Assembly (NCBI GenBank): GCA_902570265.1
Contig: CACFXF010000004.1
Coordinates: forward strand, 1 to 64,000
Length of the DNA: 64,000 nt
Direction of reading: 5' to 3'
Origin: an uncultured Alphaproteobacteria bacterium
GTDB lineage: Bacteria > Pseudomonadota > Alphaproteobacteria > Rhodobacterales > Rhodobacteraceae
Part shown: piece by piece, positions 1-11,867 of the stretch
Layout: each line of letters starts with the position of its first letter
Numbering within the stretch: the first letter of the stretch is position 1
Notes under the pieces: model-generated
What the model was told of the DNA's origin: nothing
Seen by the model: only the letters and a program-made list of their open reading frames with translations
Database searches by the model: none
Program-made: the position numbers and the translations under genes

Positions 1-57
1 TAGAGCATCGGTCTCCAAAACCGAGGGTCGTGGGTTCGAGTCCCTCAGCCCCTGCCA
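1..57 (+). tRNA. trnW: tRNA-Trp (CCA), 5' end cut by window
   Basis: The 3' part of a tRNA is visible. A 5-bp anticodon stem TCGGT/ACCGA encloses loop CTCCAAA, giving anticodon CCA (Trp). A T arm with TTCGAGT loop, the acceptor strand AGCCCCT, discriminator G and an encoded CCA at 55-57 follow. The T stem has one T-T mismatch (31/45). The acceptor 5' strand and D arm lie before base 1. A tRNA-Trp directly before secE-nusG is a classic bacterial arrangement and supports the call. Confidence 0.93.
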
Positions 58-99
58 ACAAAACAAATAGAGTATCAAAACTAAATCTTAGAGGAAATA

Positions 100-291
100 A
101 TGATAAATCCATTCAAGTATGTTCAACAAGTAAGGAATGAAGTTTCAAAGATTGTCTGGCCCACAAGGAAAGAGACAATGACTACTACTGTTATGGTTTT
201 TATAATGTCAGCACTAGTTGCGCTGTTTTTCTTTATAATTGATACTATCACAAGTAATATATTAGATATTATTTTGAAGTTATCCTCTTGA
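100..291 (+). CDS. secE: Preprotein translocase subunit SecE
   Basis: A 63-residue protein with one C-terminal membrane segment (about residues 30-55), preceded by the conserved amphipathic stretch with VSKIVWPTRKET, the SecE signature. SecE stabilises SecY in the SecYEG channel of the inner membrane. This is the short single-span form, unlike the three-span E. coli protein. An AGGAA ribosome-binding site precedes the ATG. It sits between tRNA-Trp and nusG, its usual place. Confidence 0.95.
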   Translation: MINPFKYVQQVRNEVSKIVWPTRKETMTTTVMVFIMSALVALFFFIIDTITSNILDIILKLSS

Positions 292-316
292 TTTAATAAA
301 CCAGCAGTTGTATAGC
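288..316 (+). promoter_or_regulatory. Possible sigma70 promoter before nusG
   Basis: TTGATT (288-293) and TATAGC (311-316) are 17 bp apart in and just after the secE end, about 100 bp before nusG. Each hexamer matches 4 of 6 consensus bases. In an AT-rich genome this is only suggestive. Confidence 0.3.
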
Positions 317-414
317 CTTCAATATAAATCGATTCGAACATACCAAGCCTTAATATAGTCTTATAGTGAGTAATTTAACTATTTGTGACTTGTTTTTTTT
401 ATGAGGGAATTTTT

Positions 415-948
415 ATGTCTATGAGATGGTATTCTGTTAGTGTACTTTCTAATTTTGAAAAACGTGTTGCAGAAACTATTAGAGAAGCAGTTGTTCAAAA
501 TTCTCTTCAAGACGAAATTGAAGAAGTTTTGGTTCCAACTGAAGAAGTTCTTGAAGTCAGAAGAGGAAAGAAAGTTCAATCGGAGAGACGTTTTATGCCT
601 GGCTATGTTCTTATTAAAATGAAAATGACTGATAAAAGTTATCATCTAATAAAAGAAACTAATAGAGTAACTGGTTTTCTAGGACAAAAGGGTAAACCAA
701 TGCCTTTACCTGATTCTGATGTTGCTAGAATACTCAATCAGGTAGAAGAAGGTGCAGATAAACCAAGAGCTCTTGTCTCTTATGAAGTTGGTGAGCAAGT
801 AAATGTAATAGACGGTCCATTTGAAGGATTTTCTGGGCTTGTAGAAGAAGTTGATGAAATTAATAGCAGGCTGAAAGTTTCAGTTTCAATATTTGGTAGG
901 GCAACTCCAGTAGAACTAGAATATGGTCAAGTACAAAAACAAACCTGA
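415..948 (+). CDS. nusG: Transcription termination/antitermination protein NusG
   Basis: A 177-residue NusG. The N-terminal NGN domain starts MSMRWYSVSVLSNFEKRV and binds RNA polymerase. It contains RRFMPGYVLIKM and TGFLG motifs. The C-terminal KOW domain has VNVIDGPFEGFSGLVEEVD, the surface that contacts Rho or S10. I chose ATG 415 because GAGGGA lies 7 bases upstream and the protein then begins like other NusGs; a GTG at 385 would add ten atypical residues. Next to secE as usual. Confidence 0.95.
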   Translation: MSMRWYSVSVLSNFEKRVAETIREAVVQNSLQDEIEEVLVPTEEVLEVRRGKKVQSERRFMPGYVLIKMKMTDKSYHLIKETNRVTGFLGQKGKPMPLPDSDVARILNQVEEGADKPRALVSYEVGEQVNVIDGPFEGFSGLVEEVDEINSRLKVSVSIFGRATPVELEYGQVQKQT

Positions 949-1003
949 TTTAAATAAAATATCAGTACTAAGATTAACTAGAGTTATGAAAGGTAAGATT
1001 TAA

Positions 1004-1432
1004 ATGGCAAAGAAAGTAGCAGGTGAACTTAAACTACAGATTCCCGCTGGAAAAGCTAATCCTTCACCACCAGTTGGGCCTGCTCTTGGGCAGCGTGGTT
1101 TGAATATTATGGAGTTTTGCAAAGCTTTTAATGCTAAAACCCAGGATTTAGAGGCTGGTGCTCCTTGTCCCACCATCATAACCTATTATGTTGACAAATC
1201 TTTTTCTATGGAGATAAAAACTCCACCAGCTTCTTTTTTTCTAAAAAAAGCAACTAATATCAAATCAGGTTCGCAAACTACCGGTAAGGAGACAGTAGCT
1301 CAAATTACTTCAAAAAAAATAGAAGAAATTGCTCTAGCCAAAATGAAAGATCTAAATGCTAATACTGTAGAAGGGGCAATGAAAATAATAATGGGTTCAG
1401 CTCGTTCAATGGGAATAGAAGTAAAGGATTGA
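1004..1432 (+). CDS. rplK: 50S ribosomal protein L11
   Basis: 142 residues, normal for L11. It shows [21 protein letters not shown] at the N terminus (the proline-rich thiostrepton-contact region) and a C-terminal rRNA-binding domain with a GSARSMGI segment. L11 forms the GTPase-associated centre with 23S rRNA helices 43/44. It ends 3 bases before the rplA start, so L11 and L1 are probably translationally coupled, as in the classic L11 operon controlled by L1. Confidence 0.97.
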   Translation: MAKKVAGELKLQIPAGKANPSPPVGPALGQRGLNIMEFCKAFNAKTQDLEAGAPCPTIITYYVDKSFSMEIKTPPASFFLKKATNIKSGSQTTGKETVAQITSKKIEEIALAKMKDLNANTVEGAMKIIMGSARSMGIEVKD

Positions 1433-1435
1433 AAA

Positions 1436-2122
1436 TTGCCAAAGATTACAAAAAAAAGACAAGAACAGGATAAACTTTTTCTAGATAAAGAAAACCTCAA
1501 TGCAGAAGACGCAATAGAGCTTATAAAATCGGGAGCTTCAGCCAAATTCGATGAAACTATCGATATTGCTATAAATCTAGGTATTGACCCAAGACATGCT
1601 GACCAAATCGTTAGGGGTGTTTGTGCTTTACCTCATGGTACTGGTAAATCTATAAGAATTGCAGTATTTGCAAAGGGAGATAAAGCATCAGAAGCGACAA
1701 AAGCAGGTGCAGATATCGTAGGAGCAGAAGATCTAATGGAAACCGTTTTAAAAGGTAATATTGAATTTGATAGATGCATAGCTACTCCTGACATGATGCC
1801 TATTGTAGGTCGTTTAGGGAAGGTTTTAGGTCCGAGAAATTTAATGCCAAATCCAAAAGTTGGTACAGTCACTCCTGACGTGGCTGCTGCAGTTTCTGCA
1901 GCAAAAAATGGTGAAGTTCAATTTAAGGCCGAGAAAGCAGGTGTAGTTCAAGTTGGTATCGGAAAAGCATCTTTTGACAAAAAAAAGTTAGTTGAAAATT
2001 ATAATGCTTTTATGACAGAACTAAAAAAATCTAAACCAACTGGTGCTAAAGGTGTTTTTATAAAGAAAATTTCTATGTCATCAACTATGGGTAAATCTAT
2101 GACAATTGATAATTCTACATGA
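1436..2122 (+). CDS. rplA: 50S ribosomal protein L1
   Basis: 228 residues with L1 hallmarks: [43 protein letters not shown] and a C-terminal [18 protein letters not shown] segment. L1 forms the mobile L1 stalk and in known systems represses its own operon by binding mRNA. The start is TTG at 1436, only 3 bases after the rplK stop, with AGGA inside the rplK end. No ATG in a better place fits the conserved N terminus. Confidence 0.96.
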   Translation: MPKITKKRQEQDKLFLDKENLNAEDAIELIKSGASAKFDETIDIAINLGIDPRHADQIVRGVCALPHGTGKSIRIAVFAKGDKASEATKAGADIVGAEDLMETVLKGNIEFDRCIATPDMMPIVGRLGKVLGPRNLMPNPKVGTVTPDVAAAVSAAKNGEVQFKAEKAGVVQVGIGKASFDKKKLVENYNAFMTELKKSKPTGAKGVFIKKISMSSTMGKSMTIDNST

Positions 2123-2343
2123 GTAAAGTTTTCCTATGGGAAAAGCTTAGCAAATGCTAAGCAAAACCGTCCGAGATAGTGGGCTCTTTATTATAAGATT
2201 AAGTCCTGCTTTAGATTGGTAACTGAGATATAGGTTATTTTAATTAAATAATCTTAATTAAAGGGAACCCGGACAATTAGCTGAGTTAATAATACATTAA
2301 CTTAAATAAAATCAAGGCTTTGCCTTTAATTTGGAGTAGGAGT
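2123..2343 (+). promoter_or_regulatory. Structured leader before rplJ (L10-leader type)
   Basis: This 221-bp non-coding stretch holds several hairpins. TTTTCC-TATG-GGAAAA and GCTTAGC-AAAT-GCTAAGC lie side by side near 2130-2163. A GTCCG near 2170 can close with CGGAC near 2270. A small hairpin AAGGC-TTT-GCCTT (2314-2326) sits just before the ribosome-binding site GGAG at 2333. Position and size match the known L10(L12)4-binding autoregulatory leader. The assignment rests on context and structure, not on a covariance search. Confidence 0.55.
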
Positions 2344-2859
2344 TTGAATAGAAAACAAAAAGAACAAGTAGTTGATGAATTAAGTCATATTTTTAAAAAC
2401 TCTGGAGTTGTATTAGTTGCGCACTATAGTGGACTAACAGTTTCTGAGATTTCTGAATTAAGAAATTTGATGAGAGAATCTAATTGTGGAGTAAGAGTAG
2501 CTAAAAACAGGTTATCAAAGATAGCACTTGAAGGTAAAGCAAATGCAAAACTTTCTGAATTTTTGAATGGCCAAACAGTTTTACTCTTTTCTGAAGATCC
2601 TGTTTCAGCAGCAAAAATTTCAGTTAAATTTTCAGAAACTAACGAAAATTTAAAACTGATTGGTGGTTCATTAGGAGAAGAAATCTTAGATTTAAAAGGT
2701 ATTATTAATTTATCTAAGCTTCCTTCTAGAGAAGAACTTATATCGGAAATTACTGGTATGGTTGGTTCTCCAGGATCCGTATTATCACAATTAGTAAGTT
2801 CTCCAGGCAATAATATTGCTGGAATAACTGTTGTATTAGAAGAACAAAAGGCAGCATAA
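2344..2859 (+). CDS. rplJ: 50S ribosomal protein L10
   Basis: 171 residues. The N terminus MNRKQKEQVVDELSHIFK, then VVLVAHYSGLTVSEISELR and VRVAKNRLSKIAL, are typical of alphaproteobacterial L10, which anchors L7/L12 dimers to the ribosomal stalk. The C terminus provides the L12-binding helix. I take TTG 2344 as start because GGAG lies 7 bases upstream and the protein then begins as in relatives. An upstream in-frame codon at 2320 would add eight unlikely residues. Confidence 0.95.
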   Translation: MNRKQKEQVVDELSHIFKNSGVVLVAHYSGLTVSEISELRNLMRESNCGVRVAKNRLSKIALEGKANAKLSEFLNGQTVLLFSEDPVSAAKISVKFSETNENLKLIGGSLGEEILDLKGIINLSKLPSREELISEITGMVGSPGSVLSQLVSSPGNNIAGITVVLEEQKAA

Positions 2860-2927
2860 CTTTTGAATAAAAAATTTTGACTTTGTAAACTTAAAATAAC
2901 TTAATTAAATCGAATGGATGGTAAATT

Positions 2928-3314
2928 ATGGCAGATGTAAAAAAATTAGCTGAAGAAATTGTTGGTCTAACACTTTTGGAAGCTGTAGAATTAAAAAATA
3001 TATTGAAGGATGAGTATGGAATTGAGGCTGCATCAGGAGGTGCAGTAATGGTAGCTGGTCCAGCAGGAGGTGCTGGGGATTCTGGAGGTGCTGCAGAAGA
3101 AAAATCTGAGTTTGATATTATACTTAAGGCTGCTGGTGATAAGAAAATTAATGTAATTAAAGAAGTTCGAACTATCACAGGCCTAGGTTTAAAAGAAGCA
3201 AAGGATTTAGTTGAGGCTGGTGGGAAGACTGTTAAAGAGGGTGTTTCTAAGGATGAAGCAGAAAAAATTAAAGCTCAATTAGAAGAAGCAGGTGCTGAGG
3301 TAGAATTAAAATAA
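2928..3314 (+). CDS. rplL: 50S ribosomal protein L7/L12
   Basis: 128 residues in three parts: an N-terminal dimerisation helix region ([22 protein letters not shown]), a Gly/Ala-rich flexible hinge (about 35-58), and the C-terminal factor-binding domain with [18 protein letters not shown]. It recruits and stimulates translational GTPases. It follows rplJ by 68 bases and is followed by a terminator-like hairpin that may set its expression apart from rpoBC. Confidence 0.97.
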   Translation: MADVKKLAEEIVGLTLLEAVELKNILKDEYGIEAASGGAVMVAGPAGGAGDSGGAAEEKSEFDIILKAAGDKKINVIKEVRTITGLGLKEAKDLVEAGGKTVKEGVSKDEAEKIKAQLEEAGAEVELK

Positions 3315-3334
3315 TTTACGCACTTACAATCTTA

Positions 3335-3368
3335 ATTGGTGCCTTCTTGAAGGTGCCAATACTTTTTA
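3335..3368 (+). terminator. Terminator-like attenuator between rplL and rpoB
   Basis: ATTGGTGCCTT and AAGGTGCCAAT (3335-3360) form an 11-bp stem with two G-U pairs around a CTTG loop, a very stable CUUG-type tetraloop, followed by ACTTTTT. There is no gap in gene orientation, so it is best read as a partial terminator (attenuator) that lowers rpoBC transcription relative to rplJL, as known in E. coli at this place. Confidence 0.75.
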
Positions 3369-3470
3369 AATTTAATTATTTTGAAATTTACTGGTTAAGA
3401 TTTTTTAAGTTAAAAATTAAGTTTTTAAGTGAATTAAAATTAACTACGGCATTTTAAATTAGAGGTGAAA

Positions 3471-6400
3471 ATGACCAACGCTCATAACAACCAAAAGCGA
3501 GTAAGAAAATCTTATGGCAAAATACGTGAAGTTGCAGAAATGCCCAATCTTATTGAGGTGCAAAGGTCATCTTATGACATTTTTCTTAAATCAGGTGATT
3601 CTGATACTCCATTAGATAGTGAAGGAATTCAAGGTGTATTTCAATCTGTTTTTCCCATTAAAGATTTTAATGATACGGCAGTGTTAGAATATGTAAGTTA
3701 TGAACTAGAAAAACCTAAATATGATGTTGAGGAATGTCAGCAAAGAGACATGACTTACAGTGCACCATTAAAAGTTAAATTAAGGCTTGTTGTTTTTGAT
3801 ATTGATGAAGTAACTGGATCTAAATCAGTTAAAGGAATAAAGGAACAAGATGTATATATGGGAGATATTCCTTTAATGACACCAAATGGTACTTTTGTAT
3901 TTAATGGTACTGAAAGGGTGGTTGTTTCTCAAATGCATAGATCTCCTGGTGTGTTTTTTGATCATGATCGAGGTAAAACACATTCCTCAGGTAAAATTTT
4001 ATTCACCTGCAGAATAATTCCATACAGAGGATCTTGGCTTGATTTCGAATTTGATGCCAAGGACTTAGTCTACGTCAGGATTGATAGAAGAAGAAAACTA
4101 CCAGTTTCTACAATGTTATATTCATTGGGTATGACGCAAGAAGATATATGTAAAGCATATTATGATACTGTGACATATATAAAATCTAAGGACAATAAAT
4201 GGAGTTGCCCATTCTTTCCTGAGCGTTTAAGGGGGGTAAAGCCAAGTTTTGACATTATTGATGCTGATTCTGGAGAAATAATTGCTCCTGCAGACAAAAA
4301 AGTCACACCAAGATTGGTGAAGAAACTTTTAGATCAAAAAAGCTCTATTAATATCTTAGTACCATTTGAAAATTTAATTGGTAGGTATGCGTCTGTTGAC
4401 ATAATTAATGAAAAAACTGGTGAAATCTGGGTTGAAGCAGGCGATGAACTTACATGGGAAATCGATGAAAAAACTGGTAATGTTACTGGTGGATCACTTT
4501 CTAGGCTTATTAATAATGGAGTAGTTGAAATTCCTACCCTAGATATAGATAACGTAAACATTGGTCCATATATTAGAAATACCATGGCCGCTGATAAGAA
4601 TTTTAATTACGAAATGGCACTTGTTGATATTTATCGTGTAATGAGACCAGGTGAACCTCCAACCTTAGATGCAGCCATAAATCTATGCGATACTTTATTT
4701 TTTGACCCTGAAAGGTATGATTTATCTGCAGTTGGCCGAGTAAAATTAAATATGCGTCTAGATGTAAATACTGAGGATACTCAAAGGACATTAAGAAAAG
4801 AAGATATTGTAGGTGTAATCAAAGCACTAGTTGATTTGAGAGATGGTAGAGGTGAAATTGATGATATTGACCACTTAGGAAATAGAAGAGTTAGGTCTGT
4901 TGGCGAATTAATGGAAAACCAGTATAGGTTAGGCTTGCTTAGAATGGAAAGAGCTATTAGAGAAAGAATGACTTCAGTTGAAATTGATACTGTTATGCCT
5001 CAAGATCTAATTAATGCTAAGCCTGTAGCAGCTGCAGTAAGAGAATTTTACGGTTCTAGCCAACTTTCACAGTTTATGGATCAAACTAATCCTCTTTCGG
5101 AGGTCACTCACAAAAGAAGATTATCAGCACTTGGCCCAGGAGGATTAACTCGTGATAGAGCTGGTTTTGAAGTGAGAGACGTGCATCCTACGCATTACGG
5201 CAGGGTATGCCCTATTGAAACACCAGAAGGTCCAAATATTGGGTTGATTAACTCCTTGGCGTCCTTTGCCAGAGTAAATAAGTATGGTTTTATTGAAACA
5301 CCATACAGAAGAGTAAGGGATGCAAAAGTTACAGACGAAGTAATTTACATGTCAGCAACTGAAGAGATGAAATATACTATTGCTCAAGCTAACGCTAAGC
5401 TTGATGATAAAGGTAAGTTTATCAACGATTTAGTTTCTACTAGAAAATCAGGTGAGTATATGCTTAATCCTGCTGAATCTGTTGAATTGATAGATGTTAG
5501 TCCAAAACAACTTGTATCTGTAGCAGCTTCATTGATACCTTTTTTGGAAAATGATGATGCCAATAGAGCATTGATGGGATCAAATATGCAAAGACAAGCA
5601 GTACCTTTGCTTAAAGCTGAGGCGCCGTTTGTAGGTACTGGAATGGAAAGTGTAGTGGCTAGAGATTCTGGGGCATCAATAATGGCTAAGAGAGCTGGTA
5701 TTATTGATCAAATAGATGCTATGCGAATAGTTATCCGTGTAACCGATAAACTAGAAGATGGTGATCCTGGTGTTGATATTTATAGGTTGCGAAAATTTCA
5801 GCGATCTAATCAGAATACCTGTATTAATCAAAAACCTCTTGTAAAAGTTGGTGATACAGTAGCTAAAGGCGAAGTAATAGCTGATGGTCCTTGTACAGAT
5901 ATGGGTGAGCTTGCACTTGGTAAAAATGTCCTTGTAGCTTTTATGCCTTGGAATGGTTATAATTATGAGGATAGTATTTTAATTTCTGAGAGAATTGTTA
6001 GAGATGATGTTTTTACTTCGATTCATATTGAAGAGTACGAGATTTCAGCAAGAGATACTAAACTTGGTCCAGAAGAAATAACTAGAGATATTCCAAACGT
6101 TGGGGAGGAAGCACTTAGAAATCTTGATGAAGCTGGTATAGTATATATTGGAGCAGAAGTGGGACCAAATGATATTTTAGTTGGTAAAATAACTCCTAAG
6201 GGAGAAAGTCCGATGACTCCAGAAGAAAAATTGTTAAGGGCAATCTTTGGTGAAAAGGCTTCCGACGTAAGAGATACCTCCCTTAGAATGAGCCCAGGGG
6301 ATAGTGGAACAGTAGTAGAAGTGAGAGTTTTTAATAGACATGGTATTGAAAAAGATGAAAGAGCTATTCAAATTGAGAGAGAAGAAATAGAGAGATTAAG

Positions 6401-7607
6401 TAGGGACAGAGATGATGAGCTAGCTATTCTTGAAAGGAATATTTATGCAAGATTAGAAAATTTTTTAATAGATCAAGAAGTAATTAAAGCACCTAGTGAA
6501 TTTGGTAAAATTAAAATTGTTGATAAGTCTTTATTAGATAGGTTATCTAAAGGGCAATGGTGGCAATTAATAATTGATGATGATAAAAGAATAACTCAAA
6601 TAGAGGCTTTAAAAAATCAATTTGATGTACAGAAGAAGACACTTGAAAGTAGGTTTAGCGATAAAGTAGAAAAGGTAAGAAGAGGAGATGACTTACTTCC
6701 TGGTGTTATGAAGATGGTTAAAGTTTTTGTCGCTGTGAAGCGTAAATTACAGCCAGGAGATAAAATGGCAGGTCGGCATGGAAACAAAGGTGTTATTTCA
6801 AGAGTTGTTCCAATTGAAGATATGCCCTTTTTAAAAGATGGTACTACAGTTGATGTTGTTTTAAATCCTTTAGGTGTTCCAAGTAGGATGAATGTTGGTC
6901 AAATTTTAGAAACTCATATGGGATGGGCTTCTCATAATTTGGGTAAAACTATTGGAAAAGCTCTCGATGAGTATAAAAAATCTAATAATTTAGAAGGAGT
7001 TGTTCAGTCGGTAAAACAAGCATATGGTGATGAATTTTTTGAGAATAATTTTAAAAAAATGAGCAAAGAAAAAATTATTGAAGCAGCTCAAAATGTTGTA
7101 AGCGGCATTCCTATTGCTACACCTGTATTTGATGGTGCAAAAGAAGCTAATGTAAATGATGCATTAATCAGGGCAGGATTAGATGAGTCTGGTCAATCAA
7201 TAGTGTTTGATGGGAGAACTGGGGAACAATTTGCAAGACCTGTTACTATAGGCATGAAATATATTTTAAAATTACATCACTTAGTGGATGAAAAAATACA
7301 CGCAAGATCTACAGGACCTTACAGCTTAGTAACTCAGCAACCTCTTGGTGGAAAAGCTCAATTTGGTGGTCAGAGATTTGGCGAAATGGAAGTTTGGGCA
7401 CTTGAAGCATATGGTGCAGCATATACTCTTCAAGAAATGCTAACTGTAAAATCTGATGATGTTGCAGGTAGAACAAAGGTATATGAGAGCATTGTTAAAG
7501 GAGATGATGATTTTGAAGCTGGTGTTCCTGAATCCTTCAATGTACTTGTCAAGGAAATACGTTCACTTGGTCTAAGTGTAGATCTTCTTGACAGGGATTT
7601 AGACTAA
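3471..7607 (+). CDS. rpoB: DNA-directed RNA polymerase subunit beta
   Basis: 1378 residues, full length. The rifampicin-pocket region [20 protein letters not shown] and [20 protein letters not shown] are present with wild-type-like residues. [16 protein letters not shown] and the C-terminal [19 protein letters not shown] are also intact. Beta forms half of the catalytic cleft. ATG 3471 is preferred over GTG 3465 because the GAGG site sits at 3462-3465. Probably transcribed with rpoC, 48 bases downstream, and subject to the hairpin before it. Confidence 0.98.
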   Translation: MTNAHNNQKRVRKSYGKIREVAEMPNLIEVQRSSYDIFLKSGDSDTPLDSEGIQGVFQSVFPIKDFNDTAVLEYVSYELEKPKYDVEECQQRDMTYSAPLKVKLRLVVFDIDEVTGSKSVKGIKEQDVYMGDIPLMTPNGTFVFNGTERVVVSQMHRSPGVFFDHDRGKTHSSGKILFTCRIIPYRGSWLDFEFDAKDLVYVRIDRRRKLPVSTMLYSLGMTQEDICKAYYDTVTYIKSKDNKWSCPFFPERLRGVKPSFDIIDADSGEIIAPADKKVTPRLVKKLLDQKSSINILVPFENLIGRYASVDIINEKTGEIWVEAGDELTWEIDEKTGNVTGGSLSRLINNGVVEIPTLDIDNVNIGPYIRNTMAADKNFNYEMALVDIYRVMRPGEPPTLDAAINLCDTLFFDPERYDLSAVGRVKLNMRLDVNTEDTQRTLRKEDIVGVIKALVDLRDGRGEIDDIDHLGNRRVRSVGELMENQYRLGLLRMERAIRERMTSVEIDTVMPQDLINAKPVAAAVREFYGSSQLSQFMDQTNPLSEVTHKRRLSALGPGGLTRDRAGFEVRDVHPTHYGRVCPIETPEGPNIGLINSLASFARVNKYGFIETPYRRVRDAKVTDEVIYMSATEEMKYTIAQANAKLDDKGKFINDLVSTRKSGEYMLNPAESVELIDVSPKQLVSVAASLIPFLENDDANRALMGSNMQRQAVPLLKAEAPFVGTGMESVVARDSGASIMAKRAGIIDQIDAMRIVIRVTDKLEDGDPGVDIYRLRKFQRSNQNTCINQKPLVKVGDTVAKGEVIADGPCTDMGELALGKNVLVAFMPWNGYNYEDSILISERIVRDDVFTSIHIEEYEISARDTKLGPEEITRDIPNVGEEALRNLDEAGIVYIGAEVGPNDILVGKITPKGESPMTPEEKLLRAIFGEKASDVRDTSLRMSPGDSGTVVEVRVFNRHGIEKDERAIQIEREEIERLSRDRDDELAILERNIYARLENFLIDQEVIKAPSEFGKIKIVDKSLLDRLSKGQWWQLIIDDDKRITQIEALKNQFDVQKKTLESRFSDKVEKVRRGDDLLPGVMKMVKVFVAVKRKLQPGDKMAGRHGNKGVISRVVPIEDMPFLKDGTTVDVVLNPLGVPSRMNVGQILETHMGWASHNLGKTIGKALDEYKKSNNLEGVVQSVKQAYGDEFFENNFKKMSKEKIIEAAQNVVSGIPIATPVFDGAKEANVNDALIRAGLDESGQSIVFDGRTGEQFARPVTIGMKYILKLHHLVDEKIHARSTGPYSLVTQQPLGGKAQFGGQRFGEMEVWALEAYGAAYTLQEMLTVKSDDVAGRTKVYESIVKGDDDFEAGVPESFNVLVKEIRSLGLSVDLLDRDLD

Positions 7608-7655
7608 CAAATTTTATATTTAATATCTTGGATTAATTTTTATTAGGATTATTTA

Positions 7656-10600
7656 ATGAATAAAGAAATAGCAAACCCTTTTAATTCAAATACACGTACA
7701 AGGTCATTTGATGAAATTAAGATTTCCCTTGCCTCACCTGAAAAGATTGTAAGTTGGTCTTTTGGGGAAATTCGAAAACCAGAAACTATTAATTACAGAA
7801 CTTTTAAACCTGAAAGAGACGGTTTGTTTTGTGCCAGAATTTTTGGACCTATCAAAGATTATGAGTGTTTATGTGGTAAATATAAAAGAATGAAATATAG
7901 AGGGGTGACTTGCGAAAAATGTGGGGTTGAAGTTACTCTTCAAAAAGTAAGAAGAGAAAGGATGGGTCATATTGACCTAGCTTCTCCAGTTGCACATATA
8001 TGGTTTCTAAAGTCTTTGCCATCAAGAATAGGTCTTATGCTAGATATGACTTTAAGAGATTTGGAAAGGGTTCTTTATTTTGAACAATATATTGTAATTG
8101 AACCTGGACTTACAGAACTTAAAAGCGGTCAGCTTCTTACGGAAGAAGAATTTCTTGATTTTCAGGATCAGTATGGAAGTGACTCTTTTAATGCAGGAAT
8201 TGGAGCTGAAGCAATAAGAGAGATGTTGTCTTCAATTGATTTGGAGTCTGAGGCAGAAAAACTTAGAGTAGAATTAAAAGAAGCAACTGGAGAACTAAAG
8301 CCAAAAAAAATAATCAAGAGACTTAAATTAGTTGAAAATTTTATAGAGGGCGGAAACCGGCCTGAGTGGATGATACTGACAGTTGTTCCTGTGATACCAC
8401 CGGAGCTACGTCCGTTGGTTCCACTAGACGGAGGTCGTTTTGCAACTTCTGATTTGAACGATTTATATAGAAGAGTGATAAATAGGAACAACCGCCTAAA
8501 AAGGTTAATAGAATTAAGGGCCCCAGATATTATAATACGTAATGAAAAAAGGATGTTACAAGAATCTGTTGATGCTCTATTTGATAACGGTAGAAGAGGA
8601 AGAGTGATAACTGGAGGTAACAAGCGACCACTTAAATCTCTTTCTGATATGTTAAAAGGAAAACAGGGAAGATTTAGACAAAATTTACTTGGAAAAAGAG
8701 TAGATTTTTCTGGAAGATCTGTAATTGTAACCGGTCCAGAATTAAAACTCCACCAATGTGGTTTACCCAAAAAAATGGCTTTAGAATTATTTAAGCCTTT
8801 TATTTATTCAAGATTAGAGGCAAAAGGGCTTTCATCTACTGTAAAACAAGCAAAAAAATTAGTTGAAAAAGAAAGGCCAGAAGTTTGGGATATACTAGAA
8901 GAGGTTATAAGAGAACATCCTGTACTTTTAAATAGAGCTCCTACACTTCATAGGTTAGGTATACAGGCATTTGAGCCAATTTTAGTTGAGGGGAAAGCTA
9001 TACAATTACATCCACTTGTATGTTCTGCATTTAATGCAGATTTTGATGGAGACCAAATGGCAGTCCATATTCCTTTAAGTCTTGAGGCACAACTAGAAGC
9101 TCGTGTATTAATGATGTCAACGAATAATGTACTTTCTCCAGCAAATGGGAAACCGATAATAGTTCCTTCACAAGATATGGTATTGGGTCTGTATTATTTA
9201 TCACTTGAAAGAAAAGGCTTGATGGGAGAGGGTAAATCTTTTGCTAGTATTGAAGAAGTAGAACATGCACTAGAACAGGGTTTTGTAGAACTACATTCAA
9301 AAATAATTGCTAGAATGCCTCAAATTGATGAGCAAGGTTTAACCGTTTATAAAAGATTTGATACTACCCCTGGTAGACTAAGAATTGGGAGTTTGCTACC
9401 AAAAAATCATAAAGCCCCCTTTGAAATTGTAAATAGATTACTCAGAAAAAAAGAAGTGGGTGAAGTAATAGACGCAGTTTATAGACACTGTGGTCAAAAA
9501 GAATCTGTTATATTTTGTGATCAAATAATGCAGTTGGGGTTTAAGGAAGCCTTTAAGGCAGGTATATCATTTGGTAAAGATGATATCGTAATTCCAGAGA
9601 AGAAATGGTCTTTAGTCGAGGATACAAGAGATCAAGTTAAAGAATTTGAACGTCAGTATATGGATGGACTTATTACTCAAGGTGAGAAATATAATAAAGT
9701 TGTAGATGCATGGTCAATATGTTCTGATTCTGTAGCTGATGCTATGATGAATGAAATATCGGCTGTTCAACCAGAGCAATTAGACGATGATAAACAATTA
9801 AATTCTGTTTATATGATGTCTCATTCTGGAGCTAGAGGTTCACCTGCGCAAATGAAGCAACTTGGTGGTATGCGTGGTCTTATGGCAAAACCTTCTGGTG
9901 AAATTATTGAAACACCAATCATATCAAATTTTAAAGAGGGTTTAACTGTTTTAGAGTATTTTAACTCAACTCATGGTGCAAGAAAAGGATTAGCTGATAC
10001 TGCATTAAAAACAGCTAACTCTGGTTATTTGACAAGAAGATTAGTAGATGTTGCACAAGATTGTATTATTAGAGAAGAAGATTGTGGAACTCAAAATTTT
10101 ATTCAAGTTTCAGCTGTAATAAACGATGGTGAAGTAGTTGCATCATTGTCAGAAAGAATTTTGGGTAGGGTTGTAGCTGAGGATATATTGTCACCATTAG
10201 ATCAATCAGTAGTACTTAAAAAAGGAGTTATGATTGATGAAAGGATGGCTGATAATATTGATGATTTGAACATTCATACCGTAAAAATCAGATCAGCTCT
10301 TACGTGTGAGGCGGAGGACGGTATATGTGCTCAATGTTATGGAAGAGATTTGGCAAGAGGAACAAGAGTAAACCCTGGTGAAGCTGTAGGTATTATTGCA
10401 GCACAGTCTATAGGTGAGCCCGGAACTCAATTGACAATGAGAACTTTTCACATAGGAGGCATAGCCCAGGGCGGATCTCAATCATTTATTGAATCTAGTC
10501 ATTCAGGAAAAATAAAACTTTTGAATGCTAATCTTATACAAAATTCTTCAAAAGAGAATATTGTGATGGGTAGAAACATGGAAATATTGATTGAGGATGA

Positions 10601-11867
10601 AAAAGGTAACCAAATCTCTACTCATAAAGTTTCATTTGGTTCAAAGATATATGTAAACGAAGGTGATAAAATTAAATCTGGTCAAAAATTATTTGAATGG
10701 GACCCCTATACCTTACCTATTATAGCAGAAAATAATGGTGTGGCTAAATTTATAGATTTAATAGCAGGTGTTTCACTTAGGGAAGAAACTGATGATGCTA
10801 CTGGAATAGCGCAAAGAATAGTATCAGATTGGAGATCAGCTCCAAAAGGAAATGAATTAAAGCCAGAAATAATTGTTGCTGATCAAAATAGTGGAGAACC
10901 AGTAAAACGAGAAAATGGAAACCCAGAAAGACATGCTATGTCTGTTGAGGCAATTTTATCAGTTGAAGATGGTGATATAGTAAGTGCAGGTGATGTAATT
11001 GCTAGAATACCTAGAGAAGGGGCAAAAACAAAAGATATAACTGGTGGTTTACCACGAGTGGCAGAGCTTTTTGAAGCAAGACGACCTAAAGATCATGCTA
11101 TAATAGCCCAAATTGATGGATATGTAAGATTTGGAAAGGATTATAAAAATAAATTAAGACTGGCTATTGAACCACCGGAAGGTGAGGGTGAGCCAATAGA
11201 ATATCTTGTTCCAAAGGGTAAGCATATCCCAGTAAACGAAGGAGATTTTATAAGGAAAGGAGAGAATTTAGTAGATGGAAATCCAGCACCACACGATATT
11301 TTATCCATCCTTGGAGTAGAAGCTCTTGCAAATTATATGATATCAGAAGTTCAAGATGTTTATAGATTACAAGGTGTAAAAATAAACGATAAACACATTG
11401 AAGTAATAGTCCGTCAAATGTTGCAGAAATGGGAAATATCTGACAGTGGTCAAACTATTTTGTTAAAAGGAGAACAAGTTGATCGTATGGAGTTTGAAGA
11501 AGTTAACAAAAAAGCGATTGAAAAAGGGTATGAACCAGCTAAAGGAGCACCTGTTCTCTTAGGAATTACCAAAGCTAGTCTTCAAACAAGAAGTTTCATT
11601 TCGGCAGCTTCATTTCAAGAAACAACAAGAGTTCTAACAGAGGCTTCTACACAAGGGAAAAGAGACAAACTTGTTGGACTTAAAGAAAATGTTATTGTTG
11701 GTAGATTAATTCCTGCGGGAACAGGTGGAGCGGCAAGAGATATTAAAAAATTAGCAACCCAAAGAGATGCTGCTATATTAGAACAGAAAAAGAAAGAGGA
11801 AAGTACACTTGTTTCTGATGACACTAAAGTAGGAACTAATGATATTGAAGAAGTAAAAGAAAACTAA
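7656..11867 (+). CDS. rpoC: DNA-directed RNA polymerase subunit beta'
   Basis: 1403 residues. The N-terminal zinc finger ([20 protein letters not shown]), the catalytic [12 protein letters not shown] motif that binds the two active-site Mg ions, and the second Cys cluster ([13 protein letters not shown]) are all visible. Trigger-loop and bridge-helix regions such as [19 protein letters not shown] and [16 protein letters not shown] are intact. It completes the polymerase core with beta and alpha. An AGGA site precedes ATG 7656. Confidence 0.98.
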   Translation: MNKEIANPFNSNTRTRSFDEIKISLASPEKIVSWSFGEIRKPETINYRTFKPERDGLFCARIFGPIKDYECLCGKYKRMKYRGVTCEKCGVEVTLQKVRRERMGHIDLASPVAHIWFLKSLPSRIGLMLDMTLRDLERVLYFEQYIVIEPGLTELKSGQLLTEEEFLDFQDQYGSDSFNAGIGAEAIREMLSSIDLESEAEKLRVELKEATGELKPKKIIKRLKLVENFIEGGNRPEWMILTVVPVIPPELRPLVPLDGGRFATSDLNDLYRRVINRNNRLKRLIELRAPDIIIRNEKRMLQESVDALFDNGRRGRVITGGNKRPLKSLSDMLKGKQGRFRQNLLGKRVDFSGRSVIVTGPELKLHQCGLPKKMALELFKPFIYSRLEAKGLSSTVKQAKKLVEKERPEVWDILEEVIREHPVLLNRAPTLHRLGIQAFEPILVEGKAIQLHPLVCSAFNADFDGDQMAVHIPLSLEAQLEARVLMMSTNNVLSPANGKPIIVPSQDMVLGLYYLSLERKGLMGEGKSFASIEEVEHALEQGFVELHSKIIARMPQIDEQGLTVYKRFDTTPGRLRIGSLLPKNHKAPFEIVNRLLRKKEVGEVIDAVYRHCGQKESVIFCDQIMQLGFKEAFKAGISFGKDDIVIPEKKWSLVEDTRDQVKEFERQYMDGLITQGEKYNKVVDAWSICSDSVADAMMNEISAVQPEQLDDDKQLNSVYMMSHSGARGSPAQMKQLGGMRGLMAKPSGEIIETPIISNFKEGLTVLEYFNSTHGARKGLADTALKTANSGYLTRRLVDVAQDCIIREEDCGTQNFIQVSAVINDGEVVASLSERILGRVVAEDILSPLDQSVVLKKGVMIDERMADNIDDLNIHTVKIRSALTCEAEDGICAQCYGRDLARGTRVNPGEAVGIIAAQSIGEPGTQLTMRTFHIGGIAQGGSQSFIESSHSGKIKLLNANLIQNSSKENIVMGRNMEILIEDEKGNQISTHKVSFGSKIYVNEGDKIKSGQKLFEWDPYTLPIIAENNGVAKFIDLIAGVSLREETDDATGIAQRIVSDWRSAPKGNELKPEIIVADQNSGEPVKRENGNPERHAMSVEAILSVEDGDIVSAGDVIARIPREGAKTKDITGGLPRVAELFEARRPKDHAIIAQIDGYVRFGKDYKNKLRLAIEPPEGEGEPIEYLVPKGKHIPVNEGDFIRKGENLVDGNPAPHDILSILGVEALANYMISEVQDVYRLQGVKINDKHIEVIVRQMLQKWEISDSGQTILLKGEQVDRMEFEEVNKKAIEKGYEPAKGAPVLLGITKASLQTRSFISAASFQETTRVLTEASTQGKRDKLVGLKENVIVGRLIPAGTGGAARDIKKLATQRDAAILEQKKKEESTLVSDDTKVGTNDIEEVKEN

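Noticed and set aside
8168..8770. 200-aa minus-strand reading frame inside rpoC
   Set aside because: It is antisense to a conserved part of rpoC and its product resembles no family I know.
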